The notes beneath the pieces were generated by a model that saw nothing but the letters and a program-made list of their open reading frames with translations, had not been told where the DNA came from and made no database searches. Below are positions 6,753 to 14,119 of a stretch of 64,000 nt of DNA, in pieces. The stretch is from Streptomyces lincolnensis (lineage in GTDB: Bacteria; Actinomycetota; Actinomycetes; Streptomycetales; Streptomycetaceae), in contig NZ_JAIHON010000006.1 in the NCBI RefSeq assembly GCF_021173675.1, positions 248,001 through 312,000 of the forward strand, read 5' to 3'. Each line of letters starts with the position of its first letter. Position 1 is the stretch's first letter. The position numbers were made by a program, and so were the translations under genes.

Positions 6753-8285
6753 TCAGACGTGCCGGAAGGTGATCTCGGCGAGCTCGGCGCGGGCTTCGGC
6801 GAGGGTCTTGCGGCCGTTGGCGAGGTCGGCGATGAGGCCGGCGGCGTGGTACTCGCCCTCGTCAGTCGCGTCCGTGAGGCGTACGGCGATCTCGGAGATC
6901 AGCTCGAAGACGTCGCCGTCCGCGTCGCCGGACTCCACGAACTCCTCGTCCTGGTCGTCGTCGGAGCACCGCTCGCAGCGCTCGGCGACGGTGCAGGTGC
7001 ACGGAGTCTCGTCGCCTTCGTCCTCGTATCCGGCGACCGTCCAACGCTCGGTGGCCGGGTCCCAGATGACCGACCAGGCGTTGTGGTCGGTGAGGGTGCC
7101 GTCGAGGTCGATGCCGACCGGCATCCCGGCGGCGTGTGCGGCGTTGAGGGCGTTGGCGATGTCCACCCAGCGCTCGCGCTCGGTGCGCGGTACGACCGCA
7201 GTGTCGGCCTCGCCCGGGCTGACGGGTTGTGACGGGGCGTCACCGGGCTCACTATCGAGGGGCTCCAGCAGCGCGTAGGCGGCCTCCCGGTCACCGAGGA
7301 GGTACTCGATCGCGTAGTCCCCGAGCAGCTCCCGGCGCAGCCATCCGCGCTGCTCCGCGATGAAGCCCTTGTCGTCCCAGGCGCCGTCGCCGATGTGCGA
7401 CGACGTACCGGTCTGGTCCGCCCGGTCGAGGCGGGAGGCCGGGAAGCCGTACTCCAGCGCGGTCTCCCGGGACCAGACGCCGGCAGGCATCTCGCAGACG
7501 TTGGACCAGCCAACGTACTGGTCTCGGTCACGGTCAGGCTTGACGATCAGGCAACGCAGGCGCGGGTCGTGGCTGGCCTTCTCCTCGGCGAGCTCGGCCT
7601 TCGTCGTCGCCAGCTCGCGGTGGGCGTCCTCCAGGGCGATGGCGGTTTCGATGTACAGGCCCATGGCGTGTTGGGCCCGGCCTTCCACGGTGACCTCGTA
7701 CGGCTGGCGGCGGGTGGCGGCGTCGTGGACGTCGCGGGCCCAGCGGGCGTCGCCAAGCGCGGTGTGGGCGACGTCCTTCGAGGGCGGCTCGACGCCGATG
7801 GCGCGGGACATGGGGTGAGTGGGCCAGGGCAGTGGTCCGAGGGCCTGGGTGCCGAGCTTGGCGGCGGCGAGCTGGACGATGTCGTACGGCCGGTAGTGCC
7901 ACTGAGCGCGGCCTCGGCCGACGAGGCGCCGGAGGTGGCGGTCGTCGAAGGCAGGGTTCGAGCCGACGAGGACGGCGCCGCGCAGGACGTTGACGATGGC
8001 GGTGACGGCCTCGGCCCGGGTCATCGGCGCAACGTGTCCGCTCTCGTCGGCGGTCCACGCGGCCTCGACGCCGGGCGGGACGGCGAACCGCTCCTCGTAG
8101 CGGCCGACCTTCAGTGCCTCGGGGTCGGCGTGGGCGAGGTTGGGGCGGATCTGCCAGACGTACTCGGTGTCCGTGGGCTGGCCGTCCTCGAACTCGCGGA
8201 GGATGACGGCGACTTCCCACGCGTGGCCGATGCTGGCGTCGAGGTGGGTGGTCTCGCAGTCCACGAAGGCGATGGGCAGGGTCAT
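6753..8285 (-). CDS. DEDDh 3'-5' exonuclease fused to a large C-terminal region
   Basis: 510 aa, ATG 8285. The exonuclease domain spans residues about 1-170: ExoI FVDCETTHLD (DxE), ExoII GSNPAFDDRHL (D) and ExoIII HTALGDARWARD (H and D), complete for a DEDDh enzyme. About 330 further residues contain a conserved-looking block (GWSNVCEMPAGVWSRETALE), a second acidic motif (GIDLDGTLTDHN, HAD-like DxDGT) and a Cys cluster (CTCTVAERCERC). The domain probably trims DNA or RNA 3' ends; the C-terminal role is unknown. Confidence 0.78.
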   Translation of the reverse strand: MTLPIAFVDCETTHLDASIGHAWEVAVILREFEDGQPTDTEYVWQIRPNLAHADPEALKVGRYEERFAVPPGVEAAWTADESGHVAPMTRAEAVTAIVNVLRGAVLVGSNPAFDDRHLRRLVGRGRAQWHYRPYDIVQLAAAKLGTQALGPLPWPTHPMSRAIGVEPPSKDVAHTALGDARWARDVHDAATRRQPYEVTVEGRAQHAMGLYIETAIALEDAHRELATTKAELAEEKASHDPRLRCLIVKPDRDRDQYVGWSNVCEMPAGVWSRETALEYGFPASRLDRADQTGTSSHIGDGAWDDKGFIAEQRGWLRRELLGDYAIEYLLGDREAAYALLEPLDSEPGDAPSQPVSPGEADTAVVPRTERERWVDIANALNAAHAAGMPVGIDLDGTLTDHNAWSVIWDPATERWTVAGYEDEGDETPCTCTVAERCERCSDDDQDEEFVESGDADGDVFELISEIAVRLTDATDEGEYHAAGLIADLANGRKTLAEARAELAEITFRHV

Positions 8286-8458
8286 GTGCTGGCCTTTCTG
8301 AGCGTGCCGGGCTCGGGCAAGCCCTTGATGGCGTTCGGGGTGTGGTCGGGGCAGCGGCGGCCGATGAGGAAGAGGCGCACGCGGTCGGTGGACCGGCAGT
8401 GGCGTTGCTCGGCACCGATCCAGTGCGCGCACGCCCCGGCCTCGACGGGCTCAGGCAC
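8282..8458 (-). CDS. 58-aa zinc-finger-like protein
   Basis: GTG 8458 overlaps the end of the upstream gene by 8 bp and its TGA overlaps the exonuclease start (ATGA). The sequence has CAHWIGAEQRHC followed by RRCPDHTP, a C-H-H-C-C-H pattern; similar short proteins occur in many Streptomyces phages. It probably binds zinc. Function unknown. Confidence 0.6.
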   Translation of the reverse strand: MPEPVEAGACAHWIGAEQRHCRSTDRVRLFLIGRRCPDHTPNAIKGLPEPGTLRKAST

Positions 8459-9035
8459 TCCGCGGTTGCGGCCCGGGGGCCGTCGTGACGGCCGTCAGCG
8501 CCCCGTCAGCGACGACATCGAGCGCCAGGAGGCGGACGTGGTTCCGGATCCGCTCACCCCGCTGCTCCGAACCGTGCCCGTCCCACTGGGCCCGCGGGTC
8601 CGTCACGTCGACCGCGGGCACGTGCCGGAACAGGTCGGCGTCGCGCGCCGCGATGGGCCAGGACAGCTGCCAGCCGCCAGCCTCGACGTATAGGTCCTGC
8701 GACCCCTCAGGGGCATGCGACGGGGCGATCACCGCGGTCGCCGGATGAAGGGCAGCGATCCAGGCGAGGAGCTGCGCGACCTCGCGCTGCGCGTCGTCCC
8801 ACTCTTGGGCGAACTCGTCAGCGTGGCTCTTCCAGCGCGCGGCCTCCTCGCGGGCGAGGTGGAGGTCTTCGGCCTGACGGACGCTGGCGGCGAGGGCGTC
8901 ACCGAGGTTCGGGAGGCAGGAGGCGGTGCTGCGCGGGGGCGTCATGACGGGCGTCGGCCTGCGGAACAGGCGCGCGAACCAGGGGCGAACCGGTTCCGGT
9001 TCCTGGTTCCTGTCGGGGTGGTTGATCATGGACAT
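8451..9035 (-). CDS. Hypothetical protein with coiled coil and WDG-type domain
   Basis: 194 aa from ATG 9035. Residues 45-90 are a coiled coil (LHLAREEAARWKSHADEFA). The C-terminal half is a compact alpha/beta region with DLYVEAGGWQLSWPI and AQWDGHGSEQRGERI, which I have seen in Streptomyces phage proteins without assigned function. A near-copy of the dispersed element lies at each end of the gene. Confidence 0.58.
   Translation of the reverse strand: MSMINHPDRNQEPEPVRPWFARLFRRPTPVMTPPRSTASCLPNLGDALAASVRQAEDLHLAREEAARWKSHADEFAQEWDDAQREVAQLLAWIAALHPATAVIAPSHAPEGSQDLYVEAGGWQLSWPIAARDADLFRHVPAVDVTDPRAQWDGHGSEQRGERIRNHVRLLALDVVADGALTAVTTAPGPQPRSA
8486..8497. repeat. Dispersed TGACGSSCGTCA element
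   Basis: TGACGGCCGTCA near the 3' end of the coiled-coil hypothetical gene, encoding LTAVT just before its C terminus. Confidence 0.5.
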
Positions 9036-9095
9036 GCTCCGGTGTGGTGGCCGGAGGTGGGTCCCTGCGTGGGGTCCCTGTCCTCTGTGGGTGGG

Positions 9096-9635
9096 CTACT
9101 GCTGTGCGGCGATCTGGTCGAGGAAGCGGGCGCGGACGAGGTTGTGGCGGGCGTCGGCGAGGGCGTTGTGGAGTCCGTCGGCTTGCTGTGGGAGGTCGAT
9201 CGGGCGGAGGCCGAGGCGCTTGGCCTCGGTGACGAGGTCGTCGGACTGCATGGGGATGCCGCGCGGCAGGTTGATCATGGGGCCCCAGAGTTGGGCGAGG
9301 GCGACGTGGTCGTACGCCGAGTAGTAGGCCCAGAGCTGGGGGTCGGGGGTGGTGAGGATGAAGTCCTCGACGAGGTTGGCGATCTGGGCGCGGGGTCGGA
9401 CGTCGGGGTGGTCCAGGTCGAGCCTGTCGATGCCGCGGTAGCCGGGCTGGTTCTTCCGGATCGGCAGGGACGACCAGACGTTCTCCATCAGCCAGGGGTT
9501 TTGGCGTACGGCGGTCTGGTTGAACTCGCTGCTGACGGCGTACAGCTCGCGTCCGTCTTCGCGGACCATGCCGATGCTGATGAGGTCGATGGTCTTGCCG
9601 TCGTCGATGAATTCGGTGTCGTAGAAGATCCGCAT
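9096..9635 (-). CDS. RNase AS-like 3'-5' exoribonuclease
   Basis: 179 aa, close to the size of the mycobacterial RNase AS family (Rv2179c type). DEDDh motifs are visible: FYDTEF (DxE) at residues 4-9, YYSAYDHVAL (D) near 105, and LHNALADARHNL (H, D) near 155. Family members trim RNA 3' ends with a preference for adenylates. Its ATG shares one base with the upstream stop. It may process phage or host transcripts after infection; that is inference. Confidence 0.8.
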   Translation of the reverse strand: MRIFYDTEFIDDGKTIDLISIGMVREDGRELYAVSSEFNQTAVRQNPWLMENVWSSLPIRKNQPGYRGIDRLDLDHPDVRPRAQIANLVEDFILTTPDPQLWAYYSAYDHVALAQLWGPMINLPRGIPMQSDDLVTEAKRLGLRPIDLPQQADGLHNALADARHNLVRARFLDQIAAQQ

Positions 9636-9817
9636 CAGGTGTCCTGTCGTGGTGGTGGGAGTGCGTCGAGGCTGTCGCCGATGTCGTGGGCGAGTTGGCG
9701 CCAGCGGGTGGCGAGTTCGGGTGCGGTGGTCTCGCGGGCTTGGGCAGCGACGAGGAGGGCTTCGACGAGTTCGGTGGCGTCTCGGGTGCCTCCGGGGAGG
9801 CGGAGGAGGGCGGCCAT
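9635..9817 (-). CDS. 60-aa helical hypothetical protein
   Basis: ATG 9817 with GGAGAA upstream; stop and next start share one base (TGATG). It consists of two amphipathic helices (ATELVEALLVAAQ and APELATRWRQLAHDIGDSL) and no known motif. Confidence 0.55.
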   Translation of the reverse strand: MAALLRLPGGTRDATELVEALLVAAQARETTAPELATRWRQLAHDIGDSLDALPPPRQDT

Positions 9818-9945
9818 CAGTAGTTCTCCGGGGCGACGGGTGGCGGTGCCGGCGAGGGTGTCGGTACGGCGTCGCTGGTGGTGTGGCAGCTGAGGAGGAG
9901 TACGGCGGCGGCTGCGGTGCTGATGAGGGCGTGGAGGGCGCGCAT
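9817..9945 (-). CDS. 42-aa putative lipoprotein
   Basis: ATG 9945 overlaps the SSB stop (TGATG). The protein has a short basic start, a hydrophobic segment (LISTAAAAVLLLSC) ending in a lipobox-like LLSC with Cys at 20, and a 22-residue Pro-rich tail (PTPSPAPPPVAPENY). This is the layout of a minimal lipoprotein exposed on the outer membrane face. It might act in superinfection exclusion, but no sequence feature proves that. Confidence 0.6.
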   Translation of the reverse strand: MRALHALISTAAAAVLLLSCHTTSDAVPTPSPAPPPVAPENY

Positions 9946-10448
9946 CAGAAGGGCGGCTCGTTGCCGCTGGGGCCGGTGTTCCAGGGGTCGTCCTGCGGGG
10001 GCGGGCCCTGGCGGTACTGCTGCTGTGCTTGCTGGCCTTGGGGGTGCTGCTGGGCGGTCTGGCGTTGTCCGCCTTGGCCGTTCTGCTGGCTGGCGGCGTC
10101 CTTCGAGACCTTCGCCACGGCGTAGGCAAGGTTGGGGGCGATGGAGCGGATGAGGAGGGCCGGCCGCTCGTACTTCTGGCCGTCCTTCTCCCAGCGCTCG
10201 GTGCGGAGTTCGCCGGTGACGAGGACCTCCATGCCCTTGGCGAGGGACTCGGTGGCGTTCTCGGCGAAGCGCTCCCAGACAGTGCCGCGGACGAAGAAGG
10301 TGTCGCCGTCCTCCCACTGTTGGGTCTGCTGGTTGAGGCGGCGGGAGTTGAAGGCGAGCGCGATGGACGCGACGGCTTTCCCGGCCTGGGTGAAGCGGAG
10401 TTCGGGGTCGGCGGTGAGGCGGCCGACGCCGGTCAGGGTGGGGAGCAA
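9945..10448 (-). CDS. ssb: Single-stranded DNA-binding protein
   Basis: 167 aa from TTG 10448, chosen because AAGGAGA lies 8-10 nt upstream. The OB-fold is clear: GVGRLTADPELRFTQAGKAV, FVRGTVWERFAENATESL and VLVTGELRTERWEKDG. A Gln/Gly-rich linker follows, and the tail NEPPF resembles the acidic SSB tip but is less acidic than the usual DDDIPF. It coats phage single strands during replication and recombination. It sits with the replication genes. Confidence 0.93.
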   Translation of the reverse strand: MLPTLTGVGRLTADPELRFTQAGKAVASIALAFNSRRLNQQTQQWEDGDTFFVRGTVWERFAENATESLAKGMEVLVTGELRTERWEKDGQKYERPALLIRSIAPNLAYAVAKVSKDAASQQNGQGGQRQTAQQHPQGQQAQQQYRQGPPPQDDPWNTGPSGNEPPF

Positions 10449-10450
10449 GG

Positions 10451-10744
10451 TCAGTTCTCCTTGGTGGTGTGCTTCGTGGTGGTGCGGTGGATGGCTTCCA
10501 TCCACTCACCCCAGTCCTCGCCGTCGTATCCGCGGCTGTCGGGGTCGCCGGCCAGGGGCTGGGCGAGGACGTGGGCGGCGACCTGGGCGAGCCTGGCGTG
10601 GACGTCGGCGCGGGCGATGAGTGCGGCCTGCTGCTCGGGCCACCGGGGGAGGCCCTCGCGTGTGACGGGGCTGCCGGTGATGCTGGTGAACGAGGCTTCG
10701 GAGAGGAGCCGTTCGGCTTCGCGGTAGTGCTGAGGTCCGTTCAC
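10451..10744 (-). CDS. Hypothetical protein
   Basis: 97 aa, GTG 10744 with AAGGAG upstream. It is a helical protein (QHYREAERLLSEASF, AALIARADVHARLAQVAAHV). The C terminus TTTKHTTKEN resembles the ends of neighbouring genes because the AAGGAGAA ribosome binding site of the next gene is embedded there. Relatives are common in Streptomyces phages; function unknown. Confidence 0.62.
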   Translation of the reverse strand: MNGPQHYREAERLLSEASFTSITGSPVTREGLPRWPEQQAALIARADVHARLAQVAAHVLAQPLAGDPDSRGYDGEDWGEWMEAIHRTTTKHTTKEN

Positions 10745-10748
10745 CGGA

Positions 10749-10988
10749 TCAGTTCTCCTTCGTGGTCTGGTGGTCCGCGATCTCCTGGAGGCGGGCCATG
10801 AGGTTGGGGATTTCGGCGAGCGGGACGCTGGAGCCGTTGGGGTCGGTCCGGAACATCACGCCGGGGCCGAGGTTGGGGATGTCGGCGGTGGTGATCAGGA
10901 GCCGGTCGCCGTCGACGTCGGTGTGGTGGTACCGGGGCGGCTGGGGGTTGTGGACGACGACGATCTCCGTGACGACGGGGTCGGTCAC
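10749..10988 (-). CDS. Small beta-rich hypothetical protein
   Basis: 79 aa, GTG 10988 preceded by GAGGAG and overlapping the upstream stop. Strands (EIVVVHN, DRLLITTADI, GVMFRTDPNGSSVPL) are followed by a helix (LMARLQEIADHQ). No known domain. Confidence 0.58.
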   Translation of the reverse strand: MTDPVVTEIVVVHNPQPPRYHHTDVDGDRLLITTADIPNLGPGVMFRTDPNGSSVPLAEIPNLMARLQEIADHQTTKEN

Positions 10989-11200
10989 TCGGGCTCCTCG
11001 GGGAGTTGGGGCTGGATGGGGATGGAGGTCTGGTCGGGGTGGACGGTGGGCGTCATGACGGGCTTGACGGGCGTCAGCGCGGGTCGCGGGCGGGGCACTG
11101 GCTTCGGGATGAGGCCGCGTCTCTCTCCGCAGACAGGTCCGTAGCCGCGGGCCCGGGACTCTGGCGTCCGGAGCTGCTTCGGGCAGAACCGGCACTTCAT
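10985..11200 (-). CDS. DUF6011-like zinc-binding protein
   Basis: 71 aa, ATG 11200 overlapping the upstream stop. The N-terminal CRFCPKQLRTPESRARGYGP followed by VCGE matches the DUF6011 pattern (CxxC ... ARGYGPVC) in actinobacterial and phage proteins. The C-terminal half is a Pro/Val/Thr linker containing the dispersed element twice (VKPVMTP). Confidence 0.7.
   Translation of the reverse strand: MKCRFCPKQLRTPESRARGYGPVCGERRGLIPKPVPRPRPALTPVKPVMTPTVHPDQTSIPIQPQLPEEPE
11065..11076. repeat. Dispersed TGACGSSCGTCA element
   Basis: TGACGGGCGTCA in the C-terminal linker of the DUF6011-like gene, with a CGTCATGACG palindrome (11051-11060) just beside it. Confidence 0.6.
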
Positions 11201-11490
11201 TGGCGCTTCTTTCGGCGGTGGGCGTCGAGGCTGGTTACTCCGACGGGGAGGGCGAGCTGCTCGGTTCGGGCGGGGCAGGTGGCGACGTGCGGCATGTGGA
11301 GCCGCTCCCAGCCGGTGAGGGGGAGCTCGTCCGAGGGCCGGCGGGATCGGACGGCGCCGGTGCCGTCCCGCCACACTGCGGTGTTGCCTGCAGGGTTCGG
11401 GTTGGGGTCGACGGCGAGGCGCTTCCCGGCCTCGGTGGTGGTCCAGAGGACGGGGCGGCGGCATTCTCTGCACGGGATGGGTCGCTTCAT
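11197..11490 (-). CDS. Small zinc-binding-type protein
   Basis: 97 aa, ATG 11490 overlapping the upstream stop. CRECRRPV at the N terminus and HMPHVATCPAR near residue 70 give a C-x2-C ... H-x2-H-x3-C arrangement consistent with one zinc site. Function unknown. Confidence 0.6.
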   Translation of the reverse strand: MKRPIPCRECRRPVLWTTTEAGKRLAVDPNPNPAGNTAVWRDGTGAVRSRRPSDELPLTGWERLHMPHVATCPARTEQLALPVGVTSLDAHRRKKRQ

Positions 11491-11777
11491 GGCGTGGTGG
11501 TGGTCGGGGTGTTGGCCGCGAGGACGCGGGCCTGGTGGACGTTGGGGGTGAGGGTGCAGGGCTCGCTGGCGGGGGCCTGGCAGATGCGCTCAGGGCACCG
11601 GGTTGACATGACCCTGATCCATTCGATGGCGCGGGCGCTGTGCACGTCCTTGCGCCGGTCGACGCTGCCGCGCTGGTTCGTGCAGAGGGCACCCGGGCCC
11701 GCCTTGCACCAGGTGCACTGGATGGCCATCGCGGCGAACCGGTACGGCCGACGGCGCTGCTGGGGAAGGCCCGTCAT
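11487..11777 (-). CDS. Phage zinc-finger protein
   Basis: 96 aa, ATG 11777. The first module, CTWCKAGPGALCTN ... RRKDVHSAR, matches the phage DNA-binding zinc-finger pattern also present at the C terminus of the next gene. A second degenerate module (CQAPASEPCTLTPNVHQAR) follows, suggesting internal duplication. The start overlaps a CGTCATGACG palindrome. Confidence 0.65.
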   Translation of the reverse strand: MTGLPQQRRRPYRFAAMAIQCTWCKAGPGALCTNQRGSVDRRKDVHSARAIEWIRVMSTRCPERICQAPASEPCTLTPNVHQARVLAANTPTTTTP

Positions 11778-12472
11778 GACGCCTTTACCTCCGGCTCCTG
11801 GTCCTCGTTGCGAACTGCGAGGGCGGCGGCGGACGCGGCCTTGATTCGGGCCTCGGCCGCGTCGAGGTCGAGCAGCGGGAGTCCGGCGGCTTCGCGCTGG
11901 GTGTCCTCCAGGCGGACGGGGTGCACGTCCTTGCGGCGCTGTCCGTTGGTCGTGCAGCTGGCGCCGGGGGCGGCGCCGCAGCGTCGGCAGCCTCGGCCGC
12001 GAGGGTCCTTGGAGGTGTCGCGGTCGGCGGGCATCTTGCCGATGGCAGCTCGGACGGCGGCTGCACGGCCCTCGTACGGGCCATGATCGGCACCTGGGGG
12101 CAGTGCGGGGCGATCTCCGGCCCCGAGGGAGGCACGGATGCTGCTGGGGCCTGTGAGGCCGTCTCCAGCGGCTCGGATGATCTCTCGGATCGCGGCGGCC
12201 GACTCGGCGCCGGTCTCCAGCGGGTTGCCGTCGTAGACGATGTTCGCCAGCGCGATGCGCTCGGCACGGCGGGCCTTGATCTCGGCGATGATCTCGGCCG
12301 GTGCGACGAAGGCCTGGCGGGAGGCGACGGTGACGACCGCGGCGCGGGCCTCGTCGAGGCTGTACGGGGCGAGGATGTCACCCCAGACGTCGGGGGTGTG
12401 CTCGTTGAAGCGCTGCTGAGGGCACAGTTGGTGGACGTAGGCGCAGAGGGCCGTGGCCTCCTGGCTGTTCAT
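11774..12472 (-). CDS. Putative helicase-loader/inhibitor-like protein with zinc finger
   Basis: 232 aa, ATG 12472 overlapping the replisome-organizer stop. Residues 1-75 (TPDVWGDILAPYSLDEARAA then FVAPAEIIAEIKARR) follow the layout of the N-terminal domain of phage G39P-type helicase loaders. A C-terminal phage zinc finger (CRRCGAAPGASCTTN, RRKDVHPVR) is added. Position directly after the organizer gene fits a loader that brings the host replicative helicase to the phage origin. The family call comes from pattern only. Confidence 0.6.
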   Translation of the reverse strand: MNSQEATALCAYVHQLCPQQRFNEHTPDVWGDILAPYSLDEARAAVVTVASRQAFVAPAEIIAEIKARRAERIALANIVYDGNPLETGAESAAAIREIIRAAGDGLTGPSSIRASLGAGDRPALPPGADHGPYEGRAAAVRAAIGKMPADRDTSKDPRGRGCRRCGAAPGASCTTNGQRRKDVHPVRLEDTQREAAGLPLLDLDAAEARIKAASAAALAVRNEDQEPEVKAS

Positions 12473-13530
12473 GGGGTGCCTCCTTCGGCTGCTGCTGCGG
12501 CGGCTTCGTCGCGGGCCTTGGCGCGGGCCATGGCGCGGTCGAAGAGGTCGGTGCCGGTCGTGGGGTCGTAGCCCGGGCCGGCGGACTGGCGGGGCGCCGC
12601 GGAGGAGTTCATGACCTCGTTGACGACGCTGGCGAGCGTCGAGGGGTGGAGGCCCTTCGTCATCCAGGTCGCGATGCCGCGGCGGATCCAGTCGGGGTGG
12701 ATGCGGTCCTCGTCGAGGAGGATCCGGATCTCCTTGGAGAGGTGGCCGATGACGCGGGAAGGCGGGCGCTCGGTGCAGCGCTCCAGCCACTCGCCGACGA
12801 TTGTCTGTGCGGTGATCGGGGCGTCGGAGTCGGCGGCCAGAGCGTCGTCGACTGGCTCTCCCTTGAGGACCTCGTCTTGTGCGTCTCCTGTGTCACCGGG
12901 GGTTGGTGTGGCGGTGGCACCGGAAGCGTCGGCGGGACCTGCGAGCGGTTGCTGGTGGTTCTCTGACGGTTGACTGGTGGTTAGGGGGGCGCTGAGTGCG
13001 TGACGTTCGGACGCAGAGTGCGTGACGTCACGCATTGGGAGTGCGTGACTCACGGACTCTGAGTGCGTGACACCCCTCTCTGTCACGTCGTCTGAGTGCG
13101 TGACAGTCACGGACTCTCCGTGCGTGACCGTCACGGGCTCCGAGTGCGTGACCCGCTTCGCCCGGGCCCGCCGCTGACGCTCCGCGGCCTGCTTCTTCGC
13201 GTCCTCAGCCTCGGCCTCCAGCTCGGCCCAGTCGAACTCCGGCCGCCGCAGGTGCATCTGGAGCTTCCACTTGGTCCGGCCGTTGACCGTGCCCTGCTTC
13301 CGGATCAGACCACCGGCCTCCAGGCGACGGAGAGCACGTTGGACGGTCCGCTCGTCGTACCCGGTCCGGTACTGGATCCGCAGGTTCGAGGGGTGCGCGT
13401 TGGAGCCGTCGGGGCGGGCGTGCTCGCCGAGGACCTGGAGGACGTGCCGCGCCGTGCTATCGGGCCGATTCTTCTCGGTCCGCAGCATCGGGGCGTCGTC
13501 CATCGCCCAGGAGACAGCCTCGGTGCTCAC
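12469..13530 (-). CDS. Helix-turn-helix replisome organizer / replication initiator with internal iterons
   Basis: 353 aa, GTG 13530. Residues about 20-95 form a winged helix (ARHVLQVLGEHA, YDERTVQRALRRLEAGGLIR). Residues 125-190 are a linker of VTHSE-type repeats, produced by a DNA iteron array. The C-terminal domain (IVGEWLERCTERPPSRVIGH, LDEDRIHPDWIRRGIATWM) resembles DnaD/organizer-type domains. It probably binds the iterons in its own gene and recruits the loader encoded next, as lambda O does. No helicase or polymerase motif is present. Confidence 0.75.
   Translation of the reverse strand: MSTEAVSWAMDDAPMLRTEKNRPDSTARHVLQVLGEHARPDGSNAHPSNLRIQYRTGYDERTVQRALRRLEAGGLIRKQGTVNGRTKWKLQMHLRRPEFDWAELEAEAEDAKKQAAERQRRARAKRVTHSEPVTVTHGESVTVTHSDDVTERGVTHSESVSHALPMRDVTHSASERHALSAPLTTSQPSENHQQPLAGPADASGATATPTPGDTGDAQDEVLKGEPVDDALAADSDAPITAQTIVGEWLERCTERPPSRVIGHLSKEIRILLDEDRIHPDWIRRGIATWMTKGLHPSTLASVVNEVMNSSAAPRQSAGPGYDPTTGTDLFDRAMARAKARDEAAAAAAEGGTP
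12994..13152. repeat. Seven iterons in the initiator gene; candidate replication origin
   Basis: GAGTGCGTGAC occurs at 12994, 13016, 13039, 13061, 13094 and 13142, with a variant (CCGTGCGTGAC) at 13118. Spacings are 22, 23, 22, 33, 24 and 24 bp, close to whole helical turns. Inverted GTCACG cores lie between them (13027, 13082, 13106, 13130). Position within an initiator gene parallels the lambda and lambdoid origins. Confidence 0.72.
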
Positions 13531-13560
13531 GCGCTCCTCATTCGATAGGTGGAGTAGTGG

Positions 13561-13600
13561 CCGGGGGCCCGGCAGCCGGTCTCATCCGCTGGGCCCCCGG
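13561..13600 (-). terminator. Hairpin downstream of the WhiB-like gene
   Basis: CCGGGGGCCC (13561-13570) pairs with GGGCCCCCGG (13591-13600). It lies in the 74-bp gap after the WhiB-like stop and before the initiator gene and could attenuate readthrough. The loop is long and no U-tract follows. Confidence 0.4.
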
Positions 13601-13604
13601 GGGC

Positions 13605-14039
13605 TCAGCGGGCGGCGGGAACCTTCGTCGACCCGGTGTGCCGCCAACTGGCGGCACACCGGGTGTTCGCCTCCCGGCATGCCGAGTCGATCGGCTCCTT
13701 CTTCCGTACGTGCCGGTCGTACGCAGCCTTCGTGCCGCAGGGCGCGAGCGGGCGCCCGCCCTTGGGCTTCTCCGCCTCCGGCTCGTTGGCGGCCGGGGCC
13801 GTGGGGCGGCGGGAGGCGGCGACCTTCGCGCGCTGTGCTCCCGTGAGGCCGGCCACGATGCCGACGCGGAGGCTGGCGGCCGTGTGCGACTCACGAGCGA
13901 GGATCGCCTCCAGGCACTCCTCGCGGACCGGGCACTCCTCCAGGCAGATCTCTTTGGCCCGGCGCCAGGTCCTCTTGGAGAACCAGAGCTCCGGATCCTC
14001 GCTGCGGCAGAGGGCTTTCAGCTCCCACTCTCGATCCAT
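13605..14039 (-). CDS. WhiB-like iron-sulfur regulator (phage type)
   Basis: 144 aa, ATG 14039 behind GGAGG. The four WhiB cysteines are present: ALCRSEDPELWF, then ICLEECPVREECLEAIL (C-x3-C-x5-C), followed by a G-rich turn (RVGIVAGLTGAQRAKV). WhiB proteins bind a [4Fe-4S] cluster and regulate transcription with sigma factors. A C-terminal extension (CGTKAAYDRHVRKKEP ... CREA) is shared with the upstream gene. Such a protein may redirect host transcription; in mycobacteriophage TM4 a WhiB protein affects host WhiB2. Confidence 0.85.
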   Translation of the reverse strand: MDREWELKALCRSEDPELWFSKRTWRRAKEICLEECPVREECLEAILARESHTAASLRVGIVAGLTGAQRAKVAASRRPTAPAANEPEAEKPKGGRPLAPCGTKAAYDRHVRKKEPIDSACREANTRCAASWRHTGSTKVPAAR

Positions 14040-14119
14040 GACGGGTCCTCCGTACGGTCGGTCAAGATCAAACGAAACTGGGCTGGTGGCGGGTACGTGA
14101 CGGGGCGTCGCGACGGCCG

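Noticed and set aside
12994..13152. Iteron array as a CRISPR array
   Set aside because: Repeats are 11 bp with 11-13 bp spacers inside a coding gene, far too short for CRISPR, and no cas genes are present.
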